A stretch of 64,000 bases of DNA from Thunnus maccoyii (GCF_910596095.1 NC_056552.1:11203111-11267110), one strand, 5' to 3'; positions 37,430-51,753 are shown, numbered from the stretch's first letter. Program-made: numbers and translations. The notes: generated from the letters alone by a model not told the origin.

Positions 37430-38691
37430 CAAAATCAAGACAGTACAAAGACGGTACAAATATGATACTTCAAAGGACCAGGCAAGTGTAATTTATAGTT
37501 CAGATATATAGTTTACCTCAACTTATATAAGATAGTTATAAGTTAAGATATGGTTAGATACAAGATATGTATAACAGCGCTGAAATTACTCTAATCTTAT
37601 TTGCCTAGATTTGAAGGCATTGAAGAGTAATATGGAAAGTAATTGTGCGTGAACCCTAAATGTTTGACACAGACTATATTTCAATATCTATATCTATAAA
37701 GGAAATGTCCAAGCAGTTATATACAAAGCAATCTGAGCTCGAAACTTTCAAGCATACATCTACTTTATACCAACAATGTCCAATGTAGTGGAGTTAGATG
37801 GTTTCATGTGTACTTTGTGTAATTTACTGCTACAAGATACAGCTGTGAAATGTTCATATCTGGTCACATGTATCCTCATATAATGAAAACAATACAATTA
37901 TGTACATTTAAAATGGACCCATGTAAATTGATATAAAAGCATTTTTCTAGAATTGCACACACTAAAATAAATAAAAGCAACTCTGTTAGCTTGTGTTACT
38001 GTGAAAACCTACAGTGGCACATTGTAATCATACAAAAGAGCAACTTTTCAGCTTTCGAGCGGCTGATGTAACACAGTAAAAATATCAACACATAGGTCCT
38101 TTAGCACTTCATAATAAGCGTTGTTGTTTTTCATGACCGTGTCATTCAGCTGCATGCTCCACATGAGCAAGGAGAAATTATTTTATTTTTAGGATGTACT
38201 GGTTGAAATCCTACAGTAGTTCTGTGTTGAAAACATTACAGGGTCTTGAATACAACACTTTTCAGGAAGTTATTCAACTTATGTATACACTGTAAGTCTT
38301 ACTAGTCCCCTCCATGGGCAATTTACAGTAGTGCTTCTTACTGTTGTTAAGATGATATAATCTTCCTCAAGATGGCAGTGTGGTGAATAATCTTCAACTG
38401 CATCACCGACATACTCGAGCTCTCTCCTCTCTTTACCTAAGCAGGGTCAACGGAGAATGCACCGCAGCCCACTTGTTTAATATCCCATCTTAAGACATCA
38501 ATATCTGTAAAGCTTCCTGTGATACCCCTTATAGCCTTAAATCCTGAATAATTTAAAGGTAGGCCAACCCTACCTTATCATCATGTGAGGTTCAGCTGAG
38601 AACTCTCCAACAATACATGAGCTAGGAGCAGTAGAGTGAGTCGTCAAAGAACGGACAAGGAAACCTTAAACAAGACATTTGTTTGACAGAG

Positions 38692-41600
38692 TTAATAATA
38701 ACCTTGGTTGTTCTCAATGATTTTCTGCTCCAGCTTCATTTTAAGCTCTGACACTAAAGCAGAGCTGTGATTTCCCTCTTTGCGGCGGCTAGATTTAGCT
38801 TTCTTTGAGCCTTTGTAGGCCAATGCACCAGAGATTGTTGGGACTGCTCGGGGCCTCTCACTGAGCCGTGTGTTGGACGGAGGTGGAGGAGGCAGGCATG
38901 GCGCACTGGGTGGAGGAGGTTTTGGTCGAGGGCTACTGGTGTTCCGCTGGGTGTTGCTTTCAGGGTCGCCGATAAGGAACTTATCTGCTGGGTCGTTTGG
39001 ATTTTTGAAAATGGGCATCTTGAAATTCCAGGGCTGCTCGTCCCTTGGTCGCCTCTTAATGATGCGACGTGCTGGCATGATCCTGTTTGACTTTGAGTTG
39101 CGCATGTACATAGCGGTAGAGATCAAGACAGTCACTCCTACCAACACACTAATGATAACAGTGACCATGCCTAGAGCTCTCATAGGATTGTCCCTACTTT
39201 TCATTAAAAAGGCCGCCATAGGCCCCTTGAGAGGAGTCTGTAAAAGAGCACAAATAAAAAAGTTTAAATCAAGTCCAAGGGACTGAATCCAAGCGTTAAC
39301 GCAGCATTTGTTCAAAGCATGCAAGCATGAGAGATATATGAGCAAAGCACTGACAGAGGAGGCCCAAACAACATGTCTACCAACATTGTATTGCTTCCAC
39401 ACTCACACTCAGTCACCCGTCATCCTCTGTCCTACATCATGGGACTGCTCATGCAAAGCTAAGAACTATGCACAACACTAGTTGTTGGGAATGCGTCTGG
39501 CAGTGCGGTGCATTAGGATTTCTCTTTGGCATGTAACTGATGAGGGCTGAACAAAAATGGTGACAGCTCATGAGACCAAAACAGAGTGAAGTATATGTTT
39601 ATGTGAGAAAAATGGATATTAAGTGAGCAAATCCAGGTTTAAATCCCAAGTAATAGGCTCTATCTTAGTCAATTTGACAGCCAAATAGTCTGAGTCATGC
39701 TCTAGAAAAAATATGGTGTTTTGGTAGTGTAAAAACTGGGTATATGGAAACTACATTATTAGAAAAATATTTCATTTAGAATATTTTCCAATCAAAAACT
39801 AAAACAATAAAAAAAAAAATGAAAATACAAAAAACCATATCATTTGTTATACATATAATTTCTTCAGATGTGCTCCAGTACTCTTTTACAGACAATAGCC
39901 AAAGAGTAGAAAAATAAACATCTTTTTAAACGTAATGAATGCATGATGAAGTAAAGGTGTCAAATATGTCTCATTTGACTCTGCGGATCACTTTAATATA
40001 GTTACTCTCGGGGTTGATTCTGGACTTTTTCACTGAGTTACAGTACAGGATTGTGGATATGCAGATTGTTAGTAAAATGAGGGAGACGACAATGCTGAAA
40101 CAAATTCCGAAAACAGTCAGCGGACGCTTGCTGAGTCCCTTGAAGTATGTAATAATTCGACCTTTGATCTGAAAAGCACGATACACAACACAGAAACAAA
40201 ACCAAAAACACAGAGTCATTTCATCATGCAGAGTGAAGGAATGAATACACGGTGAAAACATATAGTATTAAAAAAATATGGATTAATGTAAATGACTGAA
40301 AACGTTAAAGGATAACAGTGTTGTTATTTTATAATTTATATTCATACTACAAATCTCTTGAACAGACCAAAACCGGTATGAATTTTTAACAAGTAGCCCC
40401 GAAAAACAGACATCACTTGTTAGTAGAATAAATTCATTAATTGTTAGTTTTGGTCTTATAAATCATAAAAAATGACCAGTGTTATCCTTTAAAGATGATG
40501 AGGTCAATGAAATGTGACTGCTGAGACACAGATGCTGAATTAGCAGCTGCATAGCATGAAAACAGTGCCTCTCAAATATTAAAATGCTTCAATCTACAGC
40601 TTGTGCTGTCTACAGCTAAGGCTTGGAATAGAAAGCGCTGCGAGCACATGCGAGTCAAATCAGGTCTTACCGCCTCTGTGATATCGATATTGACCACGGC
40701 TGTTGTGCTGAAGGACGGGGAGCCCCTGTCCCTGGCCTGGACCACCAGAGACCACTTGCAGTCCTTCAGCTTGGTGATGTTCTGCACAATCTCCATGGAC
40801 TTGATGTACGGCTTCAGCTTGATCTCCCCCGTGGCAGCATTTATGTCAAATGCATTGTCAGGATCTGCAGTCATGATGGAGTACTCGATGACGTTGTTTG
40901 GAGACTCCGCATCATCATCCACGGCCTTTAAGAAGTGGTAGAATAACACAGAACGATTGCATATTTTGATAATTTCAATGACTTCGGAAAATATCAATTT
41001 ATTCAATCAGAAGCATAATATTTGTTGTATTTGTAAATAACAAAACAAACCCAGAAACATGTAGCCATGAGATTATGTATGGTAAATTTGATGGTAAAAG
41101 GGGATGACTGACGATATATATATAGTATATTTTATCTGTGATGTTTCGGTGTGTTAACCAGTTTTCAGGCAAAAAAAACCCCAAAGAAAGTACAAACAGG
41201 TCAACAGGAAGCCAAACCTGCAACCACACTACAGTACCTTAAGAGAGTCTATAGTACAACAACCCCCAAATTCACTTATGCTAAGCATACTGTACATAGC
41301 AACCTTGGCCAAAAACACTGGCAAGCAGTAGAATGGTGTCCACTGATTGGTGCATTTCAACCAACTAGTTGTTATATTCAACCTACTAGTTTTTGTGAAT
41401 GACTCATTTTGAATGACAGATTTCAGAAAATAAACCTGGTGGAAGGCTGACATAATTAAAATGAACAGATAAACTGCCATTTGATTGATTTTTTTTTCAT
41501 TTTATATTTGCTAAGATTATGACTTCATTCCAATTCAAATGAATTTCAGGTAGTGTATTGCCTGCATTGTCTATATTTCACCTTACATTTTAAGGGATTG

Positions 41601-44600
41601 ACTTGGCCTTATTGTACGTTTTTATTAATGTCAACGTATCCCATGAAAAGACAAAAACCAGCATTGAATTAGTTCATCTCAGGACTTTGAGGCATCTATT
41701 CCCTGTCTGTCACACTATTTCTTTTGTTTAACCTTTATTTAACCAGGATGTTTCTTGAAACATTTCTTTTAAAAGAAAGATCTGGCCAAAATAGCATAAA
41801 ATAGGTGTCATTACTTACACAATAAAACAGGACCTGAAAGCCTGTCTATGGCACTATGCCCAGAGAACATTTGTTCCTAAGGAAGATGTAAATCTTTAAG
41901 AACAGTTCATAAAGCTTCATTAAAAAGACAAAATTAAAAAAAAAAATCCTACAACAGCAGGGCACTGTAGTTTTTAGCAAATGTTACTCAACCTGGAGTA
42001 AATAGCGCATTTGCTTGGGACTATTTTCAGCTGCGGATTTAATACACATTTGGTGCTCTAGTGAGTACTTAGGGCGGATTGAATCAAAATAAACCACAGT
42101 GCCAGTAGTCATTGTAATGAAGGAACATGTCATCCAGTGCAACAACATGGCGCACTGATTTGTTTTCAATAGTTTTTGAAGAATAGTTGAGCTCTATCAC
42201 ACAGAATTATAAGATATGTAAGGCTAATATAATAAAAAATATAAAATATCACAACCCTAATCCTTTGGTTTTGGCAGTAATTACTACTTACGAAACATAA
42301 AAATTAAAATATTTATCATATATGATGTGCACACAAATTATTTGGATGATTTCATTTTAATATTGGCAGTCCTGAACTTCCATACAACATTCTCTAGATA
42401 TCAATGTCATTGCAAAGAGCTATTGTTACTATCTAGTGATTTAAAAATAGATTTTCTGTACAAGTGGAAAATTATGTGACGTAATGTACCTCTACTCTGA
42501 CAGGTATGCCAATAATCATGGTCTTCTCCAGGAGTTCTTCATCAAATTCTGGAGAGTGGTCATTCATGTCGAGGACGGTGACAAAGACTTCAGCCAAGCC
42601 GTACTTTCCCTCCGAATCCTCAGCCTTGACGTAGAAGTTGTATTTAGACCTGACCTCTGCATCCAGGCTGGTCCAAGGCTGCGTGGAGATGAGGCCTGAT
42701 TTTGGGTGGATGGCAAACCTGCAGTTCACAACAGTTCAGACAGTGTATGAGTCATAACCACAGTTGTCTATTACAAACACCCTGTTCCAACGAATGAGGT
42801 GTTTCTAATATAAGCTCCCCAGTTTACAGCACAAATGACATTAACGTCAGATCTTGTGATGACTCACATACTGTAGTTCACTCTAAAAAACAGATTTCCA
42901 CCCTTTTTTTCTTTTTTACAAGCAACATTTAAAAATGAACTGACAATGAATCCAGTTAACCTGGTGATTTAAAAGTATGGAAGTAGAAAGTTTTTAGTTC
43001 ATGTTAACACAAATGAGTATGTCTTCTAGTTATTCTAAGCTATTATAATGTATATAATCTATATAGCTGTTTTAATTTCATCCCTTAATTTTATTTATTT
43101 CATTTAAATTAGTTTTTTTTATGTGTCCTAACGCCGTAGCCTGTTTCTTGTGCTGCTGCTATAACATGTGAATTTCTCCCTGGAGATCAATATTTATTTG
43201 AATATTTATTTGTTTATTTGACTAATCAGTTTGATTATTGATTTTTCTTGGTAATTACACTCTTGGAGTATTATTGTATTGTATAGTATTGTTGGGTGTA
43301 GAGGCAAAAATCATGTTAAATTCCTTTCTTCAAGACAAATGATCCTGCACAAGCCATGCTTATTTCTACCTCAACAGGTTTTATGACAACTTTGGAAGTT
43401 TTCACCAGATTTGGTCCAGAAAGTATTGGACGAGCTTGAAAAAGCTTTTTATTAAATATATTATATACATTTCCTTTATTTTAGATCATATGTGTATAAT
43501 TAAATATTTTCTGACTTTTAAGTGGCTAATAATAGACAGCAATGCATGTTGACACACCCCCTGCCATGTGATACACTACACAAATTTTCACCAAGATCTT
43601 TATATTTATGTGTATTTTACACATTACTTTAGAGTGATGAATGTAAATGATTATACTACATTAGTGGAGGTTTGTGTTCTCTGAGTGCTCTCTAGTCAAA
43701 CATCAAGCTTTCTGCATTTTATTCTTTTCTGTCTTGTTTTCCACTGTGAAAATTCACAAGTTGTCATGAAACTGATAACTTTCGCACAATTAACTCAGGT
43801 TACTGCCTGAGCATAAATTCACACTTTTCCTTCGCTGCATACTGCCTTGCTTTTCAAAGCTGCCGTCTCTGTGGCTCCAGCTGTCACATTGCATGTTAAT
43901 TGGCTCTCCCTATGTGAGACGGGCCAGGCTGTCTATTTTTAAACCTCCAATCCAATTAGGAGATTAGCCAGCATCTTGCAGCCATTTTAGAGTGAGTTGT
44001 TAGTGCAGCAGAGGGGCCAATCAAACTGGTTTCCTGCTTACCTCTCCCATCAAAGAGACAAAGATGAATCAAGACTGGTGTCCTGTTGACTGAGTTTACC
44101 AAAAACACCCTGAGCCTCTGAGCAGTATTGGATGATATCCATGTGAAAATAAGTTTTCTAGTCCATGAAATGTGTTTTGTGGGAGTGCAAGACTGATTAG
44201 ACTGAACCTATATTGGCAGGAGTGAAGGGATTTTACTTACAAATCTGATCCTGATCCATAAATCATGTATTTGACTTCACCCCAAGGCCCTGAATCTGGA
44301 TCATTTGCCTAGAGGAAAAAAAGCAGGACAAAGATTAGAATTTAAATGGAATTATAGTTCAATAGGGGGGTGAGGGGGCTAAAAACTAAACCAAGGTGAC
44401 TGAAGGTGGTCCACATAGATTTGTTTACTGGAGCTCGTTGACGATAGCCTGCTAGGGTCTTAAGCTCATGTACTTTGGGTGGGGATGAAGGCATAGGTCA
44501 ATATGATTAACCTTGAAGCGAAATTAAGCTTTTTACTCCACACAGCCTAGCTTAGTCAAATTGCCTGGCCAGTATAAAGGAATGGACGAGACAAATGTGC

Positions 44601-47600
44601 CAATATTTATATTAATTATTGAGCTGTAACACAGAACATATGCCAGAATGTCACATGGAGTCAAGAGTTTCATGACTAGGAACAACAAAAACAAAGGCTG
44701 GGAACGCTGAGATTTTTTTTTTGTCTGGCAACAACCTGCTTTCATCTAATGAACTGCACCGAGTAATATGCATTCATTGGAGGATTGATGGATTATATAA
44801 TCACTTTGGTCGGGTTAAAGCGGAGTTTAATCGTGATTGACTCACTGTTACAGACACAACGCTGGAGCCTCCAGGAGAGTTCTCAGGGACCCTGGCGATG
44901 TAATACTCAGACGTGAATTTGGGGATGTTGTCATTTGTGTCCAGGAGGTTAATCACTATGTCAGCTGTTGCACTGAACCTCTCGGGAGTGTCGATCTCCA
45001 CTGCCAGCAGCTGCAGAAAGACACATGCAGAGTGTGATTAAATTGGTGCTGAAAATGAGTCCATTTATCGATTTGTTTATTGACAAGACTAAGAACCACA
45101 CTAGCAGCTCTGTGAGGCTGTGATGTAAAGAAAACTAAAACTGTTAGATAGATAAAAGATTAGGTTTATTAAATATATATTTAGTACCTCTTGTGAAACA
45201 AATACAATAATTGGCCAAAGGGAGGTGTCAGAATAATTATTAAAAAAATTTTCGCAAATAATGACAGAGGATTTGCTGCCAATAGAAATTGTTCAGGTCA
45301 TGTGATTAATAAGTCTTCAAAGATATACCTTTTTCACTACCTCAAAATACGGTTCTTCGCTATCAATAGTATTGATCACAGATTATTTATCATTTAATTA
45401 AAAATTTTAGTTTAGCATGTTAACATTTGTCAACAAGGCAGTTAAGGGTTAACAAAGACCATGAACATCACCATATTTTACATTAATCCTTCCAACAGTT
45501 GTTGAGACATTTCACTCTGAATCACAAATGTCCACCTGCTGGTGGCGCTACAGAAAACATCAGGGGATCACTGAAGTCAGTAGCATTCATCCTCTGGAGA
45601 CCATGAATGTTTCAAGGCAATCCATTCAAAAGTTATTGAGATATTTTAGTCTTAATTTGGAGGCAACAGTTTTGATAATTTATTAATTGCTTCTAATTTA
45701 TTATGGAAATATGCCAAATGTTCTGGGTCAGCGTCTCATGTGAAGATTTGCTACTTATAAAACTCTCTCAGTTGATCAAAGAAAAAAACATATATAACTA
45801 AGAGGTGAAGAACTTCAAATAATAATTGATTACAAGACGAGACTAAATAAGGATGTCGATTCAATATTGCTCATTAATAAGTATCTATTATTATTAATAA
45901 GTAATAAATTTAGTATATATATATATATATATATTCTAACCTTGAAAGAAAGAGTTGATCCCTTTTCATAGTCAATGCCAGATGTGTCTTCCACGATGAT
46001 GGTCACCTGCGCTTCATTGAGGACCGTCTGGGGAACCACTCGCAGCACTCGGCTCGGCCCCACTAGTCTCAGTTTGAATTTAGCATTTGCTCCCTGCAAA
46101 GAAAAATGAACAGCAAAATGTAGAAAACACAAATAAGTAAAGTAAATGAGAGTGTAGCTGCCAAAAAAACAATAATTAATTTAAAAAAAAGGGAAAATCT
46201 GGCAGATAATGTTACAGATGAGTCACTGAGGCAAGTTGGAGAGAATAGACAAGATGGCATAATGAGTAACATTTTAACTTGAATTAATGAACAGATTTTA
46301 TGAATATTTTTAAATGGTGTTACATAACTGGATGTACTTTGAGGCTGGTTAGCAGATATTTATGCAACACCCAGACTCAACAAACTCAACATGAAGAGAC
46401 AACATCCATTTTGAAAATGCTCACATTTTTTTATATTAGAGCACCAGGTTCTGTGAGAATTATTGAAAATAAAAACATATTATGTCTAAAGTGAATGTTT
46501 TTCTGAATAAATGTTAGTTGACGTACAGCTGGAACATACTGACAAAAGGATGCGCAGAGGTCAGTAAGATGAGAATCTACCTGATCAGAGTCATTGACGG
46601 TGATCTTAAAGCCCCGCAGGATCTCCCCTGCAGGAGGATGCTCATACATGGTGACCTCAAACTTGCTCTGTGGTCCGTTCTCTCCGTAAAAGGTCGGAGG
46701 GTGGTTGTTGAGATCCACTACCCGAACAGTCACCATGGTAATGTCATAGTCCAGCAGCTGATTGTTTAATCCCACCTCAGATGCCTGCGTTAAAAAAATC
46801 ACACCGGTCAACACATACCGTACACATTGTAATCGATCTATAGATTAATTTATAAGACATGGAGGTGCAATTCCAAAAAAGTTTTACCTTGACTTTAATT
46901 TCATATAACTCATTTTTCAGCATGGATGGATAAGTTGTCAGGGTGATGCATCCACTGGTGCTATTTATGTCAAAGACACCGTCACTACCTGAAAGGTGAT
47001 GACAGAAATGTTGGCAATGTGTTTGGAGACGGATTATCATCTTATCTCTCATTTCTTGACTTAGTGTTCTTACCATTAATAATGGAGTAATGTATAGGGT
47101 TAGGATTGCCTTGATCTCCATCTTTAGCATACACGCTGAATATTTCAGAGCCCTGGAAGTAAGAATATTTAAATATTTACATATTTGCAGTGCTGTATGT
47201 TATCAAAAGCAGCTGATGTGTGGAGAAGAGGAGAAGGACTTACAGGGACTGAGACTTCGTAGATGTAGCCAAAATAAGGGGTTCCTACGAAGGTTGGAGG
47301 CATGTCTTGGGCATCAATGACATTGATCGTTATGGTGGCTGTGGAGGTCAACACCTGGTGTTTACCCTTGTACTTTCCTCCTCCATCCTGAGAAAACAAA
47401 TGGTAAGGGAAGGGAGAGTTAGTACATTTTATAATCTTTATAGTCATTCATTTTCATCTAGACTTTGGTTGATAGTTTACATTTTGATTTTACATTTAGA
47501 AGTGAACAACCATGTGATTGCCATGTAGGCTGCTCCCTTTCATCACTCAATATCTGCTGCTAGAAGGCACTTTTAAATCCCTGAGCAAAAGTTTAACTAA

Positions 47601-50600
47601 ATGTTATTAGAGAGTACTTACTGCTAAGATTAAAAGCTTTCACTGGCTAACAGTAACCAGATGTCAAGCTTCAAATGGCTTGATGAGTTTGGAGTCTGTT
47701 AACTAGCTAAATAATATTATGAAATAAAACAAAATCAAATAATATAATAAAATACTTCAGGCAAAGTTGCACATGCTTAGGGCAGGTGAAGCTTTCCCTC
47801 AGTTTGGCCATTAGTGAGTTAAACTAATTGATTACATGGTTGGAATTCAACTTCTCTGTATTTTATTTGTTATTAATTAAAACAGGGGCCATATGTATTA
47901 TACTGTATGTTATTCCACAGACACACAGAGCTGAGACTGGAAAAAGAAATTAGCCTTCTCCAGCATAATACTGCTCACAATTGAAGGATTACACTTCAGG
48001 TTACTCACACTGGGAGCAACATTTTCAACATTTCACCACACTTCCATTTAATTCACAGACAGAGACTGTGGAAACTCAAAATGTTGCGTTCAGAAAGTCA
48101 TGACTAAACTTTTCATGGCCTTTGGCTGCCAACAGAAAGGTTCCTGTGCTTCCTTGTTTTTCTGCCAATCCACTTTTGTTTCTAATCCCAGCCCATTAAA
48201 AACTTCCCATTTCCTGACAGATTTTATTTGGAAGACCATCAGAATAAAAATCTCAGAAGCAATGCTTGGAAAAAGATGCATCCATTGTCAAGACTGTTTT
48301 CTATTCTGACAATTGATTAATGCTTCTAATTTAGGTCTTGAATGACTTGACTTGAATGTTGAAAGCTACAAGACCACAACATGGATGGATTGGAAACCTG
48401 TAACACTTAGTCATAGGACACATGACTAAGTACATAGGACGGTGCTATGTATGTTCAGAGGACTTGAGAAGATAAACCAAGGGACAAGTCCAAATGTAAA
48501 GGATAACAGCAACCTCTCACCTTTGCAACCACTGTCACAAAGTGTGTGGGCGTGGTCTCATAGTCCAAAGTCTCACCAGGTTTGACCCTGAGGATCCCGC
48601 TATGCCCATCGATGGTGAACTTGGCAAACGGTGAGGTCTGATAATGTGAAGGGTCACACGGTCAGCAACATTTAAGATAACAGTGGACACAGTTTAATTT
48701 CTAGTTAAATTCAGCAATCAAGTGTGAAGCTAAAAGTGTAATCAATATTTTACTCTCAACCTGCCTCACTTAGATTCTTCTCCATCAGGATAGTTTTGTC
48801 TCACAGTTGACACATGAACAGTAACTACTGTGTTGTCAGCTGTTGGCCCGGACAAATACCTAAGCCCCTATTAAGCCGTCAATGCCTTGCTCAAATGTAA
48901 TTGAAATTTAATCCACTCAAGTAACACCATTTCCAGACTGCTCTCTGGTATGAGATTAATCTTTCCCTCCACGCACTGTTCCATCACTCGAATGCCCTTT
49001 TCCTCCCTCCACATGGCAGCAGAGCTCTCATGATGTCAGCTCGACCTCTGGTCTTACCCCCAGCGTTAACGGCCAAAACAAAGCCAGTTAACAGTGCTAC
49101 TGTGCTGGATGATGACGGTGCAGTTGTAATAAGCCCAATAATGCTTTTCTACAATGTTTTACAAAGTGCAGATGAAGCCAAACAACAGAGAAGAACCAAG
49201 AGAAAGGTAAAAATAGTGATAAATTGTGGAAAGACTGAGTGAAATAAAGAGATATCAATGATTACTTTTACAAGGAAAAAATTTGCTGACTAACGTTTAC
49301 TGTAAATGCTTGCTTGGATTTCAAATAAGGCAGGTTTTGGGAGCTGAGAGGATAAACTTGTTGGCAGATTTCAGGGTGTATGCCAGGGTGTTAAGAGGTC
49401 CAGAGATGTAAGCTGGAGCCAAGCTATTTACAGCTCTATGTGTGATTAGTAAAATCTTACAGTCATGTCCAAATTCAAATGGAGGCCATCCGCAAGGAGG
49501 TTAAAATAGCTTTAACTTTTTTAGCCGAGGTTACTTTAGATCTCTTTTCCGGGCATGTGTTACGATTAAAGCTTTGCTGCTGCATATTGGAGAGATTTTC
49601 CCGCCTAATGCCTAAGTAAAGATGAGGAAAAGCTGAGTGAGGAAACACGTTTTCTAGACCCGCTAAGGATACAAAATAGTTGATTCTGGATATATTTCAA
49701 AATTGAAGCACACACATCTCTCTCACTTGAGCTTCAAAAACTAATTTAGAGTCACAGTAAATAAAATTTTGTGCTTAAAAATCTGTTGCAAAAAGATTTT
49801 ACATGACAGGGTTACAACTATGCATCATCTGCATAACAATGAAGCTGTAGGGTCACCTGTAGGAAATATGAGACGCTGCCTCCTGAGCCCATGTCTTTAT
49901 CCACTGCTTGGACTCTGTAGATGCTGCTCCCTGGAGCAGTGTCCTGGAGAAGAGACAAAGATGACTGTCAGAGGGATTTTTCAATACTGAAAGTCTTGAA
50001 CTGAGGTGTATTTATTGGTATTTATTTCATCTGTACCTCTGGGATATCAATGATGAAAGGCAGGTTTTGAAATTCAGGAGGCTCATCATTGGCGTCAGTG
50101 ACAAACACTCTTACTGTCTCAACTACCTGAGAGCAAGAAACAAGAAAATCTAAACCACAACTAAAAACAACTACACAAAGAAATTATTTCAAGACTACAT
50201 CCTTTCTAATGAGAAAGAAATTATTTACTTAATTTATGTACTTACTTGATCAGAAAAAGATCATTCTAAATATTTAAATATGTAAACATTATTTTTTTCT
50301 ATTGTTATTTTTATCTCATTTTATTAAAACAATGTTTTTTCCATGAGTAGAGATTGTACTCTTATAGCCACAACTGTAAAAACATAACGGATTGGAGGTT
50401 ATTAAATTAGCAGTGGTTTGATTAATGCAGTGAATTGATGGCAATAAAGCATAAACAAAAAAATATATTACATGAACAGTAAAAACTTACTTTATTGCGA
50501 CCATCTGTAATGCTCACGAGTACTGAGATCTCAGCTTGTTTCTACAAAAAGAAAGATTAAAATTGTCACTTTGAGCCACAGCTGTGACACATTTACAGCA

Positions 50601-51753
50601 GCAGTTTCTTCAAAACAGGAGTCTCATGAACAGGCTCACCTCTCTGTCAAGCTCCTGAATGAGAGTCACATTTCCTGACTTGGGGTCCACCCTAAAATAT
50701 TCTTTTGAGCCCTTTTCAAAAGTCAGACCATATCGTACCGGATCCAACTCTGGATCTGTGCCATTAAGGATGTATATCTGTGTTCCTACATGGAAAAAGT
50801 GAAAACAAAAGAGGAAAAAAAAAGTCAAATTGTAACAGAAAGGGAAAACATTTCATTTTAGAGTTGGTTGTGGTAAAGCAGAGAAGGTGCAAATGCCCTA
50901 TATTTGTATCTCTGTGCTTAGTGTACAGTGTAAACAGCACGTTTCGTATGCAGGTCAGATGAGCCACCACCCATATTGTTTTGTTCTCGTAAGTCTTGAT
51001 GTACGTCACAATCCAAAAGCTATTACAGTGATTAGCTGGAGTCTCAATACCAGCGTGATCATTTCATCGTTAGACCACGCACCTAAAACAAACACCTACA
51101 CTACACTTCAATTACACACTGAAATTAACCAGATCTGCAACAGTTAAAATAATCATCACACTGCATGTGAGACTTACCAACTGGCGTATCCTCAGAAATG
51201 CTGAACAAGGCCATATTCCCATTTGTACTGCTGGGTCCATTATCATAAAAATACGGAGCATAGTCTGATTGCCCTTTATGAGAAAACAGATAAACATGCT
51301 CCAAGTTATTGGAGCAGAGCAGAAATAATACAATGATGACATAACCTATTAGGAGGCTACTCCGTTTACTCTATGAACCAGGAAAATGTCATAGAAATCT
51401 TACAGATTTATCTGTTTCTAATGGAAAATGTAATCAACTGTTGCACTCACTTGCTAAAAAGGGCAGGAACCGAAAGCAGGGTGAAGGAGGATGGATATTA
51501 ATTATAAATATATTTGGATTTAAGTTTCCACTATCACAACACAAACACACATTTGAATACGGAGTACAAGCAGCATGAGCAGTCTACGCTAAGATGTACA
51601 TGCCCTCTGTGTGTTAGAGGATTAACCAGATAAGAGGACGGCAAGAAGTCTTAACCACGCACAAAGACAAAAAAAAAAGAAGCAGACCCTACCCAAGGTG
51701 ATGTGAAGCAGGAGGAGAAATATTAAAGCATGCATTTTCTTTTCTTTCTTCAT
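38692..51753 (-). CDS. cdhr1: Cadherin-related family member 1 (photoreceptor cadherin, PCDH21), main form
   Basis: CDHR1 is a cadherin of photoreceptor outer-segment disc margins; loss in mammals causes cone-rod dystrophy. Seventeen exons join to 863 residues (human about 859): 51693-51753, 51178-51273, 50640-50785, 50491-50541, 50037-50126, 49857-49943, 48521-48637, 47244-47387, 47074-47152, 46888-46988, 46581-46784, 45941-46093, 44846-45010, 44241-44308, 42490-42718, 40671-40925 and 38692-39237. The first exon gives a signal peptide ([15 protein letters not shown]). Cadherin calcium motifs recur: [36 protein letters not shown] and DMNDHSPEF, with [11 protein letters not shown] near the end. 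The last exon encodes a TM helix ([19 protein letters not shown]), an RRIIKRRPR stretch, a proline-rich segment and the C-terminal coil [10 protein letters not shown]. It is convergent with lrit2. Confidence 0.95.
39971..40168 (-). CDS. cdhr1: Alternative terminal exon of cdhr1 with its own TM helix and short tail
   Basis: A good acceptor (TGTATCGTGCTTTTCAG) precedes a frame open for 65 codons to a TGA. It begins [17 protein letters not shown], then a hydrophobic helix [20 protein letters not shown], then a 25-residue tail ending in [10 protein letters not shown]. Exon 40671-40925 ends in phase 0, so it can splice to this exon (747-residue form) or to 38692-39237 (863-residue form), never usefully to both. 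The tail lacks the proline-rich and coil segments of the distal exon. No AATAAA was seen within about 270 bases downstream, so the poly(A) site is unclear. Human CDHR1 also has an isoform with a different C-terminus; I am not sure it is this one. Confidence 0.8.
   Translation of the reverse strand: MKGRIITYFKGLSKRPLTVFGICFSIVVSLILLTICISTILYCNSVKKSRINPESNYIKVIRRVK
45400..45660 (-). repeat. Interspersed repeat, family B, copy 2 (reverse)
   Basis: On the plus strand it reads CACCTGCTGGTGGCGCTACA and TCAAGGCAATCCATTCAAAA, complements of the blocks in the copy at 36145-36690. It lies in a cdhr1 intron and abuts a family A copy. Confidence 0.6.
45665..45800 (+). repeat. Interspersed repeat, family A, partial copy 3
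   Basis: It contains AGTTTTGATAATTTATTAAT, GCCAAATGTTCTGGGTCAGC and GTGAAGATTTGCT, matching internal parts of the family A element. It is truncated at both ends. Confidence 0.5.
45915..45934. repeat. (TA)n microsatellite beside a cdhr1 exon
   Basis: About ten TA units lie a few bases inside the intron, after the donor of exon 45941-46093. Confidence 0.85.
49310..49660 (+). repeat. Possible interspersed repeat in cdhr1 intron
   Basis: Blocks such as GGAGCCAAGCTATTTACAGC and GATTAGTAAAATCTTA resemble a widespread fish short interspersed element I remember. Only one copy is present here, so the call is tentative. Confidence 0.35.
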
